64,000 nt of DNA from Fallopia convolvulus (Eukaryota > Streptophyta > Magnoliopsida > Caryophyllales > Polygonaceae), in assembly GCA_964016875.1 (NCBI GenBank), contig OZ024728.1, positions 8,358,272-8,422,271 on the forward strand, written 5' to 3'. The position numbers were made by a program, and so were the translations under genes. This document shows, piece after piece, positions 33,219-45,232 of this stretch; position 1 is the stretch's first letter, and each line of letters starts with the position of its first letter. Below the pieces are notes generated by a model, which was not told where the DNA came from, did not search any database, and was given only the letters and a program-made list of their open reading frames with translations.

Positions 33219-33636
33219 CGAACGTTTTGTTTCCAAAACCGAAAACTTTCGAAATCGAAAATTTTCAAAACCAAAGTCTTTATTTTCAAGTTAATTTTTT
33301 TAATTTAAATTTTCTTTGAAAACTTTCAACACCTAAGTAATAAGTTTTGAACTTTCATAAGTTAGTTACTTTTATTGAAAACTTTCTAAGTTTAAACCTA
33401 TTCTATAAAAGAAAGTTATTAGATAGAAATTTTTCTAAAAAGATTCAAGTATTAAGAAAATTTCAAGAATTTGAAATTCTTCTAAGCAGCCTCAAGAAAA
33501 AGGATGCCTATTTTGAACCTTTACTCCATGTTTAATTACTTGTTTAAAACCCCCTAAACTTCCTTCGAGTATCTTCGTCTTATAGAATTTAAGGATGTTC
33601 TATGTCTAACCCCTCCTTTCCTTCCTTTCTTTCAAC

Positions 33637-34107
33637 ATGATCTGGACACGTAGGACTACTCGCCTTAGGGAAAACCTAGAGGGGGTTCTCCGAGAGTTAG
33701 AGGAGGCCTTTGCCTTTAATCCGCATTGGCCTTACCAGAATGCAGAGGACGACCCTTTTTACGAGCCCGGAGAGGCCGCCCATGTACAAGAAGAAGGAGA
33801 AGGTCCAGTAATTAACCCCGAAGTGGGAATGCAAGAAGAAGAGGACCCAGAAGAGGATCCAGATGAAGACTCTGAGTTGGGTTCGGAGTCAAAACAGGAA
33901 GGAGGAGAGGAAGAGGGACTGGACGAACCCGTTTAAGAGGAAATGGCCGAACATGTTGAGTTGCCGGTTACACCGGTATATGAGCCCGAGGCACATGAGT
34001 TCGAGCCCGAGCCCATGGTCACAGATTATAGCCCTGAGTCATACTACTCTGAGGAAGAAGACGTGCCCGATTTCAATGATACGCTGGATTTTGTACAGCG
34101 TAATTAG
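33637..34107 (+). pseudogene. Acidic ORF of the long-LTR element, one internal stop
   Basis: A frame beginning MIWTRRTTRLRENLE continues past a TAA at 33,934-33,936 in the same phase to a TAG at 34,105-34,107. It would give about 155 residues. The N-terminus is basic and the rest is extremely rich in Glu and Asp (EEEDPEEDPDEDSE). It occupies the gag position after the primer site, but I see no gag core or zinc knuckle. It may be a leader ORF of a large non-autonomous element. The element is lost downstream of it. Confidence 0.5.
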
Positions 34108-35204
34108 GTATTTTTATTAGGATTTTTGAGTGATTTAGGCTAGATTAGAGCGTTTAATTGTAAAATCAGTAAAGCCTACAGAAGAAGACTTTGAAGACAA
34201 AAGTCCAAGTTTGAGCTGAAGACCCGCTTCAAAGCGGTTGCAAGGAAGTCGAGTATGAAGATCCGCGACCGTGGGTTATATACCGAGACCGCGGTGGAGT
34301 TCGATTCCGCGAGGCTGAGAGGTTGCTGGAGCCGCGCTCGCGGCTGTGAACCCGCGCTCGCGGGTGGACCGAGTCCGCGCCGACTTCGTTTATTTTATAT
34401 TATGTTTTTATTATATTTTTATATTTAGTTATTATTCGGTTGTTCTAGTATTTATACCTAGTTTCGTTTTCAGTTGAAGAGAGCCTACTTTTTAGTTTAA
34501 CCTAGATATTATTTCAGTTCTTATGGAGAAATAATCTTCCTTGGAGTTTGTTCAATCCAGGAAGCCTTTTGTTGAATTCGTGAGATTCTGGTAACTTTTC
34601 TATCCTTAGGTTAATATCAAAACTCTTGTTTTTAATTCCATGATCTATGGTTGATTTTATGAGCCTGATCAACTTGTTTGATTGACTTAGATCTATTGTT
34701 TGGATTAGGTTTGATTGTTGTCTATGCAATCTTATTTATCCTTGAAACAACTCTTTTCCAAGACCGTGGACTGGAATTGAGAAAGAGTGTTTGATGGTTG
34801 TTTTATGCATGAGACACGTTGTTTGATTGCATGATTTGATTTCCTATTATCCTTAATGCATTGCATGATTTGAATTAAGCGTCCTTGTTCATATCATAGT
34901 TTTGCTTGGACCGTAGACAAGCGGAAATCTTAATAAGGATTGGAATTAACTTGGGAAATATAGAAAAATGGATGAATCAATGATCGAAGGATTTAAAAGG
35001 TGGAATTGATTGAATGAACTCTACTTTCCTTTAACTGATTTGAAACTTAAATATTTCTGCTTGCTTAAACTTAAAACCCCTGTCTTTGCTGATTGTTTGG
35101 AAACACTAATTCTCTTGGGTTCGACCCCTTACTTGCATGCTATACTAGTTTGTAATTTTGGGTAATTTATTTTTGATCTCGATACAACGACTTTAGTCGA
35201 ATCA
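34108..35204 (+). other. LTR-like stretch with GC-rich inverted-repeat block
   Basis: At 34,255-34,382 an abrupt GC-rich block holds GAGACCGCGGTGG, CCGCGCTCGCGGC and CCCGCGCTCGCGGG in otherwise AT-rich DNA. The later part (about 35,085-35,200, CTCTTGGGTTCGACCCC and so on) resembles the 3' end of a gypsy LTR. Neither edge nor a target duplication could be fixed. It may be a solo or partial LTR of a family related to the 6.7-11.6 kb element. Confidence 0.45.
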
Positions 35205-35589
35205 GTGGTGAGATTGAAAAAAACACTTTGTTGGCCTAAACCCTATTGCATTTTTGCACAACATACGCTTTTGCTAAAAAGTAGTGTATTTTATTTACCT
35301 TTGTGTAAACTTTATCTGTTTTTTGCGAAGATGTACCCCTACCAAGACAAACACATTAATTGCATTATGCTTGGTAGTTGCATCTTCTTTTCATCTTGGC
35401 TTTTCTTGAGCTTTGTTTTGGAAAAGTTTTATACTTTACCTGTATGGCTGCCTAACCGGCGACACCATGTCTCTTCTAGCAAATGTGGAGAAGCCCCACC
35501 TTCAAACCTTGTCCCTAACAGACCTGTCATGAATTTGCCTTTCTTTTTAAAGCAATAAACAAGGGAAGAAACACCCAAATAAAAAATGG
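35205..35589. other. Junction DNA before the L1 element
   Basis: No motif recognised. The exact L1 5' edge is not visible and may lie inside this stretch. Confidence 0.4.
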
Positions 35590-37880
35590 ATGTGCGCTCT
35601 GCTGCATATGCCACCCAACTGCGGAAAAAATCCGAAATTATATGCATATAAAACTGCGGAATATCCCGCTATCCACGGCCAAAAGCCACACCAAATCCGA
35701 TTTTTTATGAAGATTTGTACTTGGAATTGTCGGGGCATCAAACGCAAATCATTCTGGACTGAGGTCAATGCGTTTTGCCGCCTGGAACATATCAACCTAA
35801 TTGCACTAGTTGAAACAAAAAACCCAAACTCAGCTTGACGACAAATGTTGGCAAAAAGCAGGTTTCGACTCGTTCCAGTTTATCCCGGCCACCGGATTCT
35901 CGGGCAGTATCTGCGTCCTTTGGAAGGGCTCAATGCTCACAAACGAAACTATTAAAACCATCCATAAAGACAATCACTTTATTGCTTTCTACTATGTAAA
36001 TCTCGAAAATAACAGAGAAATGATTCTGATCTTAGCCTATGCGCCACCAAAAGCACAAGAAAAGGACACATTTTGGAACAACCTGAAAGAATTCATTCAA
36101 CATTGTACCCTGCCGTGTCTTCTCATGGGAGATCTTAACGAAATTCAACACCTAGGCGAGAAACTAGGAGGGGCAAATCCGGCCCCTTCTCGATTTGGGC
36201 GACTCATTAATTTTAGAAACGAGTGCGACATCCCCACAATTGGAAATAAATTTACAAGGAGAAAATCCAAAAATATAGACAACAATACCTTCGAAAAACT
36301 AGATCGAACCCTCGTCAACAATAAATCATCCAATGGTACTCATCCCTTGCCACGAAAATCCATGCTTTCGCATCCTCAAACCACTGCCCTATTTCGTGTG
36401 ATCTCCCTACAAGGACCCCTTTCAAGGTGCAACCATTCAAATTTGAAATGATGTGGACTACTAGAAAGGACTTCCTTAACGTCATCAAACAAGCTTGGCG
36501 ACTCAACGCCGGTGGATCGCACATGTACAACCTCACAAAAAAAAACTCAACTCCTAAAAAGCAAAGAAAAAGCATGGTAAATAAACATTTGGAAATATCT
36601 TTGAACAAATAAAAAAGTTGGACGATGAGCTCATCGAAATCCAAAAGGAAATAATCGAAAACGCCAACTTGCAACTTATCCAAAAACAAGAACGACTGTT
36701 GAGGAAGCGTTCCTGCTTCCTGAACTTCCATTGCTCCTACTAGAAACAAAGAGCAAAAAACACCCATATTAAACTCAATGACAAAAATACCAAATACTTC
36801 CATCGAATTGCCACCGGCAGAAGTAACAGAACCGACATCAAAGAGATCCGCACTACTGAAGGTACACAAGTCACTGGGGTAGAAAACATAAGAACAGAAA
36901 TTCAAAGAGACTTCCAAAACCGATTTAGAGCCCTGGAAATAAACCGTAGGAAACTGCAATCCATGACACAAACAATCCACCAAGAAGTTACTGAAGCAGA
37001 TAACTTCGAACTCACTAATCCAGTGATGAACTCGGAAATTAAGAAGGCATTGTTCGACACATTGGGGAGGACAAATCCCTTGGCCCGGATGGCATTCCGG
37101 CATGCTTCTATAAAAAATATTAGCATATCGTTGGTTCGGATGTCACCAAAATTGTTAAGAGCATCTTTCACTCTGGTAAAATATTAAAACAAGTAAACCA
37201 CACCGATCAGACTGTGCAATACAATATACAAAGTAATATCGAAAATTATTACAAACCGCTTAAAAACGTATTAAACAAATGAATTCACCCAATACAAGGG
37301 GCTTTCATCCAAAATCGAAGTATCCAAGATAAGACTCTTATAGCACATGAAATTTTCCACTCCTTCCGCAATAAACGTGGTCGTGAGGGATGGATCGCTG
37401 TAAAACTCGACATGGAGAAAGCCTATGATCGTATAAACTGGGAGTTCCTAACCACAATCCTACACAAATTCGGTTTCCATTAGAAATTCATTTGTTGGAT
37501 TCGCGAATGTGTGGAAACAGTCTCATTTTCTTTCTTCTTCAATAACGAACCAACAGAACAATTCTACCCCCAACGGGGACTTAGACAGGGGACCCCCCTT
37601 TCACCATACTTATTCATTATCGCCGTTGAAATCCTGTCTAGACAACTTCACCACGAGAGCATCAACTCAAAAAATGGAATCGGGATCCAAATCTCGAGAA
37701 ACGGTACAAAAATCCCATTCTTGGCTTTCGCAAATGACATCATCATTTTTTCCAAAGCCAATGGCCAAGCATGCAAGAAAATCAAAGACATGATTGATGA
37801 TTACTGCCATATCTCTGGCCAGAAAGTCAATTTCCACAAATCCGCATTCCAAGTAACTAAAAACACAAGCAACAATACCA

Positions 37881-38449
37881 ACAACAACAACAACAACTAC
37901 AACAACAATTACCCAGTGGAACTTCCCTAACGGGAAATCTGGGGGGTCAAGATGGGGGCGCCCCGGGCTTAAAGCGACAGGGGAGCGACCAAAAGACACG
38001 ACGGGACCACAGAACAAGACAAAGAACAAGGCAACCAAGAGCAAAACCGAAACAAAACAAAACAAAACAAAACGTAAAATAAACATAGCTCTAAAGCCTC
38101 AAGGCCCCCGTGGGCCGATACGTCCAGGGGACTAGATGTCCGCTACTCGAATCTTCTCCCTCCAGATATCCATGCACAATGCCAAATCTGTGAAAATCCC
38201 CAACTAGCTGACATCTTGCTCTATATTATCCTTCCAGCACTTCTCCGGTCTTCCCCTCCCTCTACGTACGTCTCCAAGGACCAAGTTCTCAAACCTACGG
38301 ACTGGTGCCTCATGGCCCCACCTCTGCACATGTCCAAACCAGCGCAATCTTGATTCTCGCAGCTTATCCCCTATGATGGCCACTCCCACCTTACTTCTAA
38401 TCACTTTATTCCTGATTTTTTCTAGTAGTGTGTGTCCTGATTTTGTCTA
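37881..38449 (-). mobile_element. RTE-type LINE copy nested in the L1
   Basis: 5'-truncated insertion of 569 bp flanked by a perfect 16-bp duplication ACAAGCAACAATACCA (37,865-37,880 and 38,450-38,465). Removing it restores the L1 reading across the gap (TKNTSNNT joined to KEQIKQ). On the minus strand 38,404-38,204 encodes SRLRWFGHVQRWG and RRGRGRPEKCW, the C-terminal tail of RTE-clade RT proteins. The 3' end is ACTGGGTAATTG plus (TTG)n. It is the same family as the relic in the terpene synthase intron. Confidence 0.92.
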
Positions 38450-39845
38450 CAAGCAACAATACCAAAGAACAAATAAAACAGATACTCCAAAGAGCAAATA
38501 CAACAGCACTAGACAAATACCTTGGATGCCCAATCATCAACGGGAGAGTTACACAAAACACCTTCAAACCCTTCACTATGCGTACCAGCTCACAATTATG
38601 AAAATGGAAAGCGAGCGCCCTTTCCCAAGAAGCACGAAAAACGCTAATTAAAGCCAACCACTCTGCACAATCGAATTATCTCATGGAATCGTTCATATTA
38701 CCCCAGGAAATACTGAAAGAACTTGACCAAATCAACAAGAATTTCTTATGGAACAAAGAATACAACTACAACCCACCTATAAGCTGGAAATCCATCTGCC
38801 CCCAGCCCACGACGGAGCTGGAATCACTAAAGCGGAAGAAATGAACAAAGCACTCCAAATTAAGATGCTATGGAAAATTCTAGCGGAACCTCATAACCTG
38901 TGGGTTAAAAATAGTTTCAAAAAAATACCTCAAAATGGAAAACATCCTGAACTATAAGAAAAAACACAGCACTTCCTGGCAATGGTCCAAACTCTTAAGC
39001 CTTCGAGACCTGTTCATTAAGGGGCTTATCTGGAAAGTGGGAGACGGAAAAATGATTCGCATTTGGAAAGACAACTGGACCGGAAATGGGCCTCTTCAAC
39101 GAAAGACTGAAGTCGAAAACATCATCAACTAGAACGAACCTGTAGAAAACTACCTACGCGGAGACAACTCTTGGAACATAGAGAAACTGGAAAAAGTTGT
39201 CAAGGATGAAGACCTAAGTAAGATATCCGAAATAATCAATCCTATTAACAAAATCCCGGACAGACTGTACTGGCAACCTAGTAAAAATGGTTGGTACTCT
39301 ACCCACTCAACAATACAATGGATCCACCAATTCAAAGGAGAACCCAAAATCAACCTGGAATGGATTAACAAACTCAATATACCACCCAAAATGAAAAACT
39401 TTCTATGGAAGGTGACACATAACGGCCTACCAACCAAGGCACGTCTGGCCGCCAACCACATACCGGTACCACAGGGCTGCACTGCTTGCCAAAGTCAGGT
39501 TGAAGACACTAATCACATTCTACTTTCATGCCCTCTCACTAGGGAAACCCTTAACGCCGTTAGCCCTAAACTATGGCGGATTACCAACCAAATTACCCCC
39601 AATGACAAAAAACCGCACTAGGTATTACAGGAAATTAGGACCCGAGCGTCAAAAGAGGAAATGAAACTCCTCACGATCACATGGTGGAGCCTATGGTACT
39701 CCAGAAACAAGCGTGTGTTCGATGGCACCAATGAAACAAACTTGAACAATTCCAACAACATCAACGAATTTACCCGAAATCAGGTCAAAGAATGGAAACA
39801 GGCTAATGATTTGGCTCCACCTAGCCCCCATACTCATTGTGCAAA

Positions 39846-40524
39846 TAGGGGTGTCCAAACCCGGTTAATCGAAGTTCGGTTAACCATGATTTCGGTTAGT
39901 TAAAATCATGAACCGAAACCGAACCATGAATCCCGGTTAACCGTAGTTCGGTTAACCATTTTTTCGGTTCGGTTTTCTCGGTTAACCGATAACCATTTAT
40001 GTAATTTTACCTTAAATAATTAAAACTAAAATAATAAAATTTGAATAAAAAAGTGATCAAGCAAGACTTTTATTTTAAATATATGCTTATATCATATTGT
40101 TTTGGTTGTTATAAACAAATATCAAGAGTATATATTATATTGTGTGGGATCAAACATTGTGTGTATTAATTTTTATCCCATCAAATTATACTAAGCGACT
40201 ATTATATCAATAAGAAGTGGAAAAATAATGTGTAAATTATTAAATTTTGAGAAGTAAAGACTCAAACTAGATAAACACCTTGAAGATCATAGAGTTTAAA
40301 CACTAAATAAATCAAAGATAATTAATATTTGAAAAAAATATTGATATATTTTCGGTTTTTCGGTTAATCGTTATATGTAAAGTCGTGAACCGAAACCGAA
40401 CTGATAAATCGAAAATATTTTTGGTTCGGTTAACCAAACCGAATTTTAAAAAAAGTCGGTTTGGTTAACCTAAAAAATAACATTTTTTTGGTTTTTCGGT
40501 TTCGGTTTTTTATGGACACCCCTA
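39846..40524. mobile_element. hAT MITE nested in the L1
   Basis: 679-bp element with terminal inverted repeats TAGGGGTGTCCA and TGGACACCCCTA and a perfect 8-bp target duplication TGTGCAAA (39,838-39,845 and 40,525-40,532). Its ends are packed with CGGTTAACC and TTCGGTTCGG-like subterminal repeats on both strands, the usual binding-site layout for hAT transposases. The centre is AT-rich and non-coding. Confidence 0.93.
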
Positions 40525-41078
40525 TGTGCAAAGGCTAATGGAGCCCGAAGACCCAACAAATGAGTAAAACCCAAAAGGGACTTTATAAAATTGAATTTTG
40601 ATGATGCAGTTAATGTAGATGGCATGGCTTCGTTCGGATTCATTCTTAGGGACTCTACGGGTCGCCCCATTTCCTTCGACAGAGTACTAATAGGTCGACA
40701 ATCCGTTTTGACATTCGAGACCATCGCCTTGCGCCAGAGACTTCTTGTGGCCATTCGACGTGGCATTCCCAGGATCCAAATAGAAGGTGATAATTTGCAG
40801 CTGGTCAAGGCCGTACTTGGCAACTGGCGTTGCCCGTGGGAAATTGAGCTTCTGCGTTCGGACATCCATTGCATGTTGGTCCGGTTTCAGAATTGGAGTA
40901 TCTCTCATGTTGTCCGGGACTATAATTCTGTGGTGGACTTCATCGCGGGATCCTTTTGACGCGTCTCTTCCATCCCGCTCGCATTTGATCCAAGGTTTCT
41001 CACCCTCATCCGTCAGGATGCTCTAGGGCGATCACTAGCTTGTTAATGGTCACCCTAATTTCTTTCTTTATAAAAAAA

Positions 41079-41760
41079 TCGTCTACTTGTTGGGGTCCCA
41101 CACATCTATTTGTATGGTTTTGTATTTTGTCTTTTTCGTTACCTTAACTTTCTCTCCAATTAGTTTGTTCTTGTTCATGCCATCATCAACCGGTTCCCTT
41201 TATATTCGATCTTCAACTTCAATGCCTTGTCTCGATCTCATCGTCCCGCCCTACTCAGTTCATTCGTTCTCTCTCGCCCCTATCATATTTAGGGCATTGT
41301 TTGGCGTATGCCTAATTTTTTCGACGGTGGCGGTTTCTTGACAGTTATCAGTCTCGTCTGGTGGTTTTTGATGTTGATTGGGGCGTGATTATGGTCAATC
41401 TTCTTTGTTTTGATCCAATCTCTACCTCGTAGATTTTAATTCTTCTTCTACAATCAGTTGAATCAGATCAAGACCGACTTCAACACTACAACCAATTGAT
41501 AGACTTATAGACTCACTCATGAAAGGCTGTAAGATACAATAATGTGATAGAACGTATATAAAAGTGTCAGATTTTATTCACATCGATCGTAGTATTTCTA
41601 TAAACGAGTTTTGTTTGATCCATTTGATATGTATCCTTTAGATTTTGAATTTTTCAGTAACGTTACTAGTATATGACTTTCAATTAATAAATTAATTTTA
41701 TTTTCAAAAAAAAAAAACCCTCGATAAAAAAAAAGCAAGTAAACTTGAAATGGGCTAGTC
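41079..41760. other. Intergenic DNA between L1 and RACK1
   Basis: Pyrimidine-rich after the LINE end, then AT-rich, with an A-run at about 41,707-41,717. No gene seen. Confidence 0.5.
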
Positions 41761-41770
41761 GAAAGCCTAA

Positions 41771-41934
41771 TTTCTGAATCGGCCCAAATTCCTCGCTCAG
41801 AATCCCTAGCTTCCTTCTTCTTCCCCACCTTCCTCCGTATAAAATCCTCGCCTCTCATTTCTCTGCCTCCGTTTCTCCCACTTCTCTTCCCTTCGCCGCC
41901 GTGCAAAACACAGCTAAATCACCAATCAACAGCC
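41771..41934 (+). promoter_or_regulatory. RACK1: RACK1 core promoter and leader
   Basis: A site II element GGCCCA (41,781-41,786) and an inverse copy TGGGCT (41,751-41,756) precede a TATA box TATAAAA (41,838-41,844). The TATA box is about 90 bp before the start codon. The leader between them is very pyrimidine-rich (CTCTC and TTCTCCC runs), as in plant translation-machinery genes. The block TTTCTGAATCGGCCCA is shared with the duplicate locus at 6,461-6,477. Confidence 0.7.
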
Positions 41935-43963
41935 ATGGCAGAACACCTTGTCCTTCGTGGCACCATGAGGGCCCACACCGACATGGTGACGGCCATTGCC
42001 GCCCCCATTGACAACGGCGACATGATCGTCACCGCATCTCGCGACAAGTCCATCATCCTATGGCACCTCACCAGGGAAGACCGAGTTTACGGCGTCCCCC
42101 GCCGTCGTCTCACCGGCCACTCTCACTTCGTTCAGGACGTCACCCTCTCCTCCGACGGCCAGTTTGCTCTCTCCGGCAGCTGGGACGGTGAGCTCCGCCT
42201 GTGGGACCTTGCTACCGGCACCACCGCCCGCCGCTTCGTCGGCCACACCAAAGATGTTCTCTCCGTCGCCTTTTCCCTTGACAATCGCCAGATCGTCTCG
42301 GCCTCCCGTGACAAGAGCATCAAGCTCTGGAACACTCTCGGTCAGGCCTTTCTCCTTTATCAATTCCGTGCTTTCAATTTCAGTATTTGTTACCGAGTTG
42401 ACTCTTAGGATTGATTCGCGGATGTATTCGTTTTGGGAATTTGAATGCGTCATTATACTAAAGCCTTCTAGCTTCTGTAGTAGTGACTAGTGATGGTAGT
42501 AGTTTTGGCTATGATCCGGATGTTGATTGCTAAGTTCATATGATTGGATCTTTTTGTCAGTAAATATGTTAAAGTTCAGATATTGAAACCTTGACCGGCC
42601 CTCTGATCATCAACATTGATAGTTGATGTCTTTACAATTGCTCGAATTGAAAGTAAAAATATGTACACATTTATCTTAAAATGGCTCGTGTTTAGTATAT
42701 AGATTTGATATGCGCCATATAAAGATTGAAGTTTTTGTACTGAATGTGTAGGTGAGTGCAAGTACACTATCCAGGAAAATGATGCTCACACTGAGTGGGT
42801 TAGCTGTGTCCGTTTCAGCCCAAACAATCTTCAGCCTACTATTGTATCAGCTTCTTGGGACAAAACTGTCAAGGTTTGGAATTTGTCAAACTGCAAGTTG
42901 AGATCCACCTTGGCTGGCCACAATGGATATGTCAACACTGTTGCTGTCTCTCCCGACGGTTCGCTCTGTGCCAGTGGTGGAAAAGATGGTGTGATCTTGT
43001 TGTGGGATTTGGCTGAGGGTAAGAAGTTGTACTCCCTAGATGCGGGCGCCATCATCCATTCCCTATGCTTCAGCCCAAACAGGTACTGGCTTTGTGCTGC
43101 CACTGAGAATGCTATTAGGGTTTGGGATTTGGAGAGCAAGACTGTTGTCGAGGAGTTGAAGGTTGACCTTAAGGCTGAGGCTGATCTTGCCGAGGGAGCT
43201 GCCACTGGTAACAAGAAGAAGGTAACCTTTCTTGTTAATATTTGTTTTGACTAATCTGGTTTACTTCAATTTATTGCCTTTTTGTTTGGACAACTATTTG
43301 TTTAATCTTATGCACTGCTGTTATCAATTGGCATGTTGCTGTTTGGTTATGTTTTTTGTTAGGTGTTATTCTGATAGAGCTTAGATCAGGAACGCAAGAA
43401 CTCATATTTTTAGGGAATTTAATGCATTCAATAAGAATTCCCAAGGTCAAACCAACAAAGCTCTTTTACAACATGATAATTTGATACTACTCAGCAGCTC
43501 CTAACTCCTTATTTATCCAAAATTACCAACTCTCCTCTCACCGACATTGACCACCTATTCTTGAGTAGCCTTGATCCGGAACCTTCAAATTGCCAACATC
43601 TTGTCCATAAATCTAGCCTATGTTCAATGCACTTCTATAGACTTGTGTTAGTTGCTTATCTCTTTGAAGGAGCCAAGTTTTTGTAATTCTTGATTTAATC
43701 ACATTTGATTGTTTTTGGCATTCTTTGTAAGAAGTGTGTCGTGTCTTTTGATTGTTGCCTTGTATGATCTTTCTTATTGGCTTTTGTAATTCTTTCCTAG
43801 CCATTGTTGTCTGGCTAGACGTGCTAATTTAAAACTCTGTTTCCTTTTTTTTTTATTCCAGGTTATCTACTGCACAAGTTTGAGCTGGAGTGCTGATGGA
43901 AGCACCTTGTTCAGTGGCTACACTGATGGTGTCATCAGGGTTTATGGTATTGGGCGTTATTAG
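41935..43963 (+). CDS. RACK1: RACK1, receptor for activated C kinase 1-like WD40 protein
   Basis: Intact host gene. Exons are 41,935-42,340, 42,752-43,221 and 43,862-43,963, all with GT..AG junctions, and join to 978 bp (325 residues), close to the usual plant RACK1 length. RACK1 is a seven-bladed WD-repeat propeller that binds the head of the 40S ribosomal subunit in the cytoplasm and links translation with signalling. WD repeats end in ILWHL, LRLWDL, IKLWNT, VKVWNL, ILLWDL and IRVWDL, and the protein ends VYGIGRY. The ribosome-contact region near the start (TMRAHTDMVTAIA and ASRDKSIILW) is present. No frameshift or odd residue is seen. This is presumably the functional copy; a broken, inverted duplicate lies at 4.3-6.3 kb. 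Confidence 0.96.
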
Positions 43964-44259
43964 GTAGATGTCCCTTGAATCACGGGCCACCAATTTTCGA
44001 CGGTATCTTTAATTTCTTTTCGGTTTCGAGCCAAACATGTTGCAGATTTCGTTAGTGTACTATACAGTCTTTTTGCATTAGCTGCCTGATTTGGTTTTGT
44101 TGTATGCACTGCTTCTATAATTGGATTTGAGTTTTAAGTTTTAATTTCATTTTTGTGGTCTATTATCAATATATAACAGATAAGAGAAATGAGGAGTGTG
44201 AACTGTGAACTTCCATTACATGTTTCATTAAGCAAAATCAGTTCACGTGTGAATATCAC
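43964..44259 (+). other. RACK1 3' untranslated region and flank
   Basis: AT-rich. No other feature seen before the TIR element. Confidence 0.5.
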
Positions 44260-44262
44260 TAA

Positions 44263-45009
44263 GGGCTCGTTTGGTATCGATATCTTAAGGATACGAGATA
44301 TCGGTATCGGTATGAGATATCGATATGAGAATTGATATCCATATATTTGTTTGGTATATTAAAGATATTATTCATATCTTATACCTAGTGTTTGGTGAAA
44401 TACAATTGGATATGAGGTATCAAAATTAATTATCAAAACCCTAGAAATCTAAAAATCTAAGACTTCCAATTTTAATAGCAGCGACCATCTCAACATCCTT
44501 CCGGTTGATGACGCCGTCGACAATCACACATTCAGCCAGTCAAGTAGGAAGAGGAAGAAGATTCTTCTTTCTTTTCCCCTGAAATTCGGAATCTTAGGCC
44601 ATGGAAATCGGAAAATGGACATGGTGGCGAGTATACCTCTTCCGGTTCCTCCTACCCCTTCAATGTCCACTCCTACGCCGATTGTGGCGGTGGATTGCGG
44701 GGCCGTGGTCGGTCCATGCGGTCGGAGCGGTCCAGTCCTTCCTCGGCTGCTCTCGGTTACCGACGTCAGTCAGAGAGCCAAAGAGAAGAATCAATCGGAA
44801 GAGCCATAGAAGAACTGATGAGAAGCAGCGTGAAAGAGAGGCGTGGGAAATGGGTCATACCACTCAACGTTTTAGTATATCAAATGGGTGAAAATTAGTA
44901 TATCAGGATATCAAAAGATATCGTGTGATACCGATACCTAGGAATACCAAATACAAGATATGGCCCGACACCGATATTTGATATCAAGATATCAATACCA
45001 AACGGGCAC
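44263..45009. mobile_element. Harbinger-like TIR element (MITE) with GC-rich interior
   Basis: Ends GGGCTCGTTTGGTATCGATATC and (inverse) GTGCCCGTTTGGTATTGATATC are inverted repeats. TAA flanks both sides (44,260-44,262 and 45,010-45,012), as expected of PIF/Harbinger. GATATC steps repeat in the subterminal zones. The interior at 44,600-44,860 is GC-rich and open in several frames, unlike the AT-rich ends, which suggests captured host DNA. No donor gene recognised. Confidence 0.75.
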
Positions 45010-45232
45010 TAATCCGGTTTAGTACTAATGTTAACAAGGCTAGCGGGCTAGCAAACATAAAACATTGTACTATGCTATTTTATAATTTTATTAAGTTTTG
45101 TAAAAACTGTCAATGGGTTTTTTCGAGGATGATAAAGTTTTTAGTAAGATTTACAACTTTAGTGTCAATTTTTTGCTTTAGGGAATTAGGGTAAAAGCTG
45201 TCAAAAAAAATTCAGTTTCGGACATCGATTTA

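Larger units (their letters stand above)
35590..41078 (+). mobile_element. L1-type LINE, decayed, with two nested insertions
   Basis: Single degraded ORF2 in several frames. The endonuclease starts at 35,707 (MKICTWNCRGIKRKSFW), shifts frame in an A-run near 35,820 and continues with LLMGDLNEI and FEKLDR. The RT spans about 37,000-37,860 with KLDMEKAYDR and GLRQGTPLSP. Its catalytic box reads FANDII, so the first Asp of FADD is Asn (37,733-37,735), and the usual QGDPLSP has Thr for Asp. RT thumb follows (KYLGCPIINGR, about 38,510). A zf-RVT region lies near 39,390-39,530 (FLWKVTHNGLPTKARL) and RNase H at 40,591-41,040 (NFDDAV, EGDNLQLV). It ends at a short A-run near 41,078. No ORF1 is seen, so it is 5'-truncated and dead. 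Nested insertions are listed separately. Confidence 0.9.

Noticed and set aside
35205..35558. Hydrophobic plus-strand frame before the L1.
   Set aside because: No start context, no homology signal and AT/T-rich composition. It is likely chance.
44601..44898. Overlapping open frames suggesting a small gene.
   Set aside because: No motif, no splice context, and inside a TIR element.
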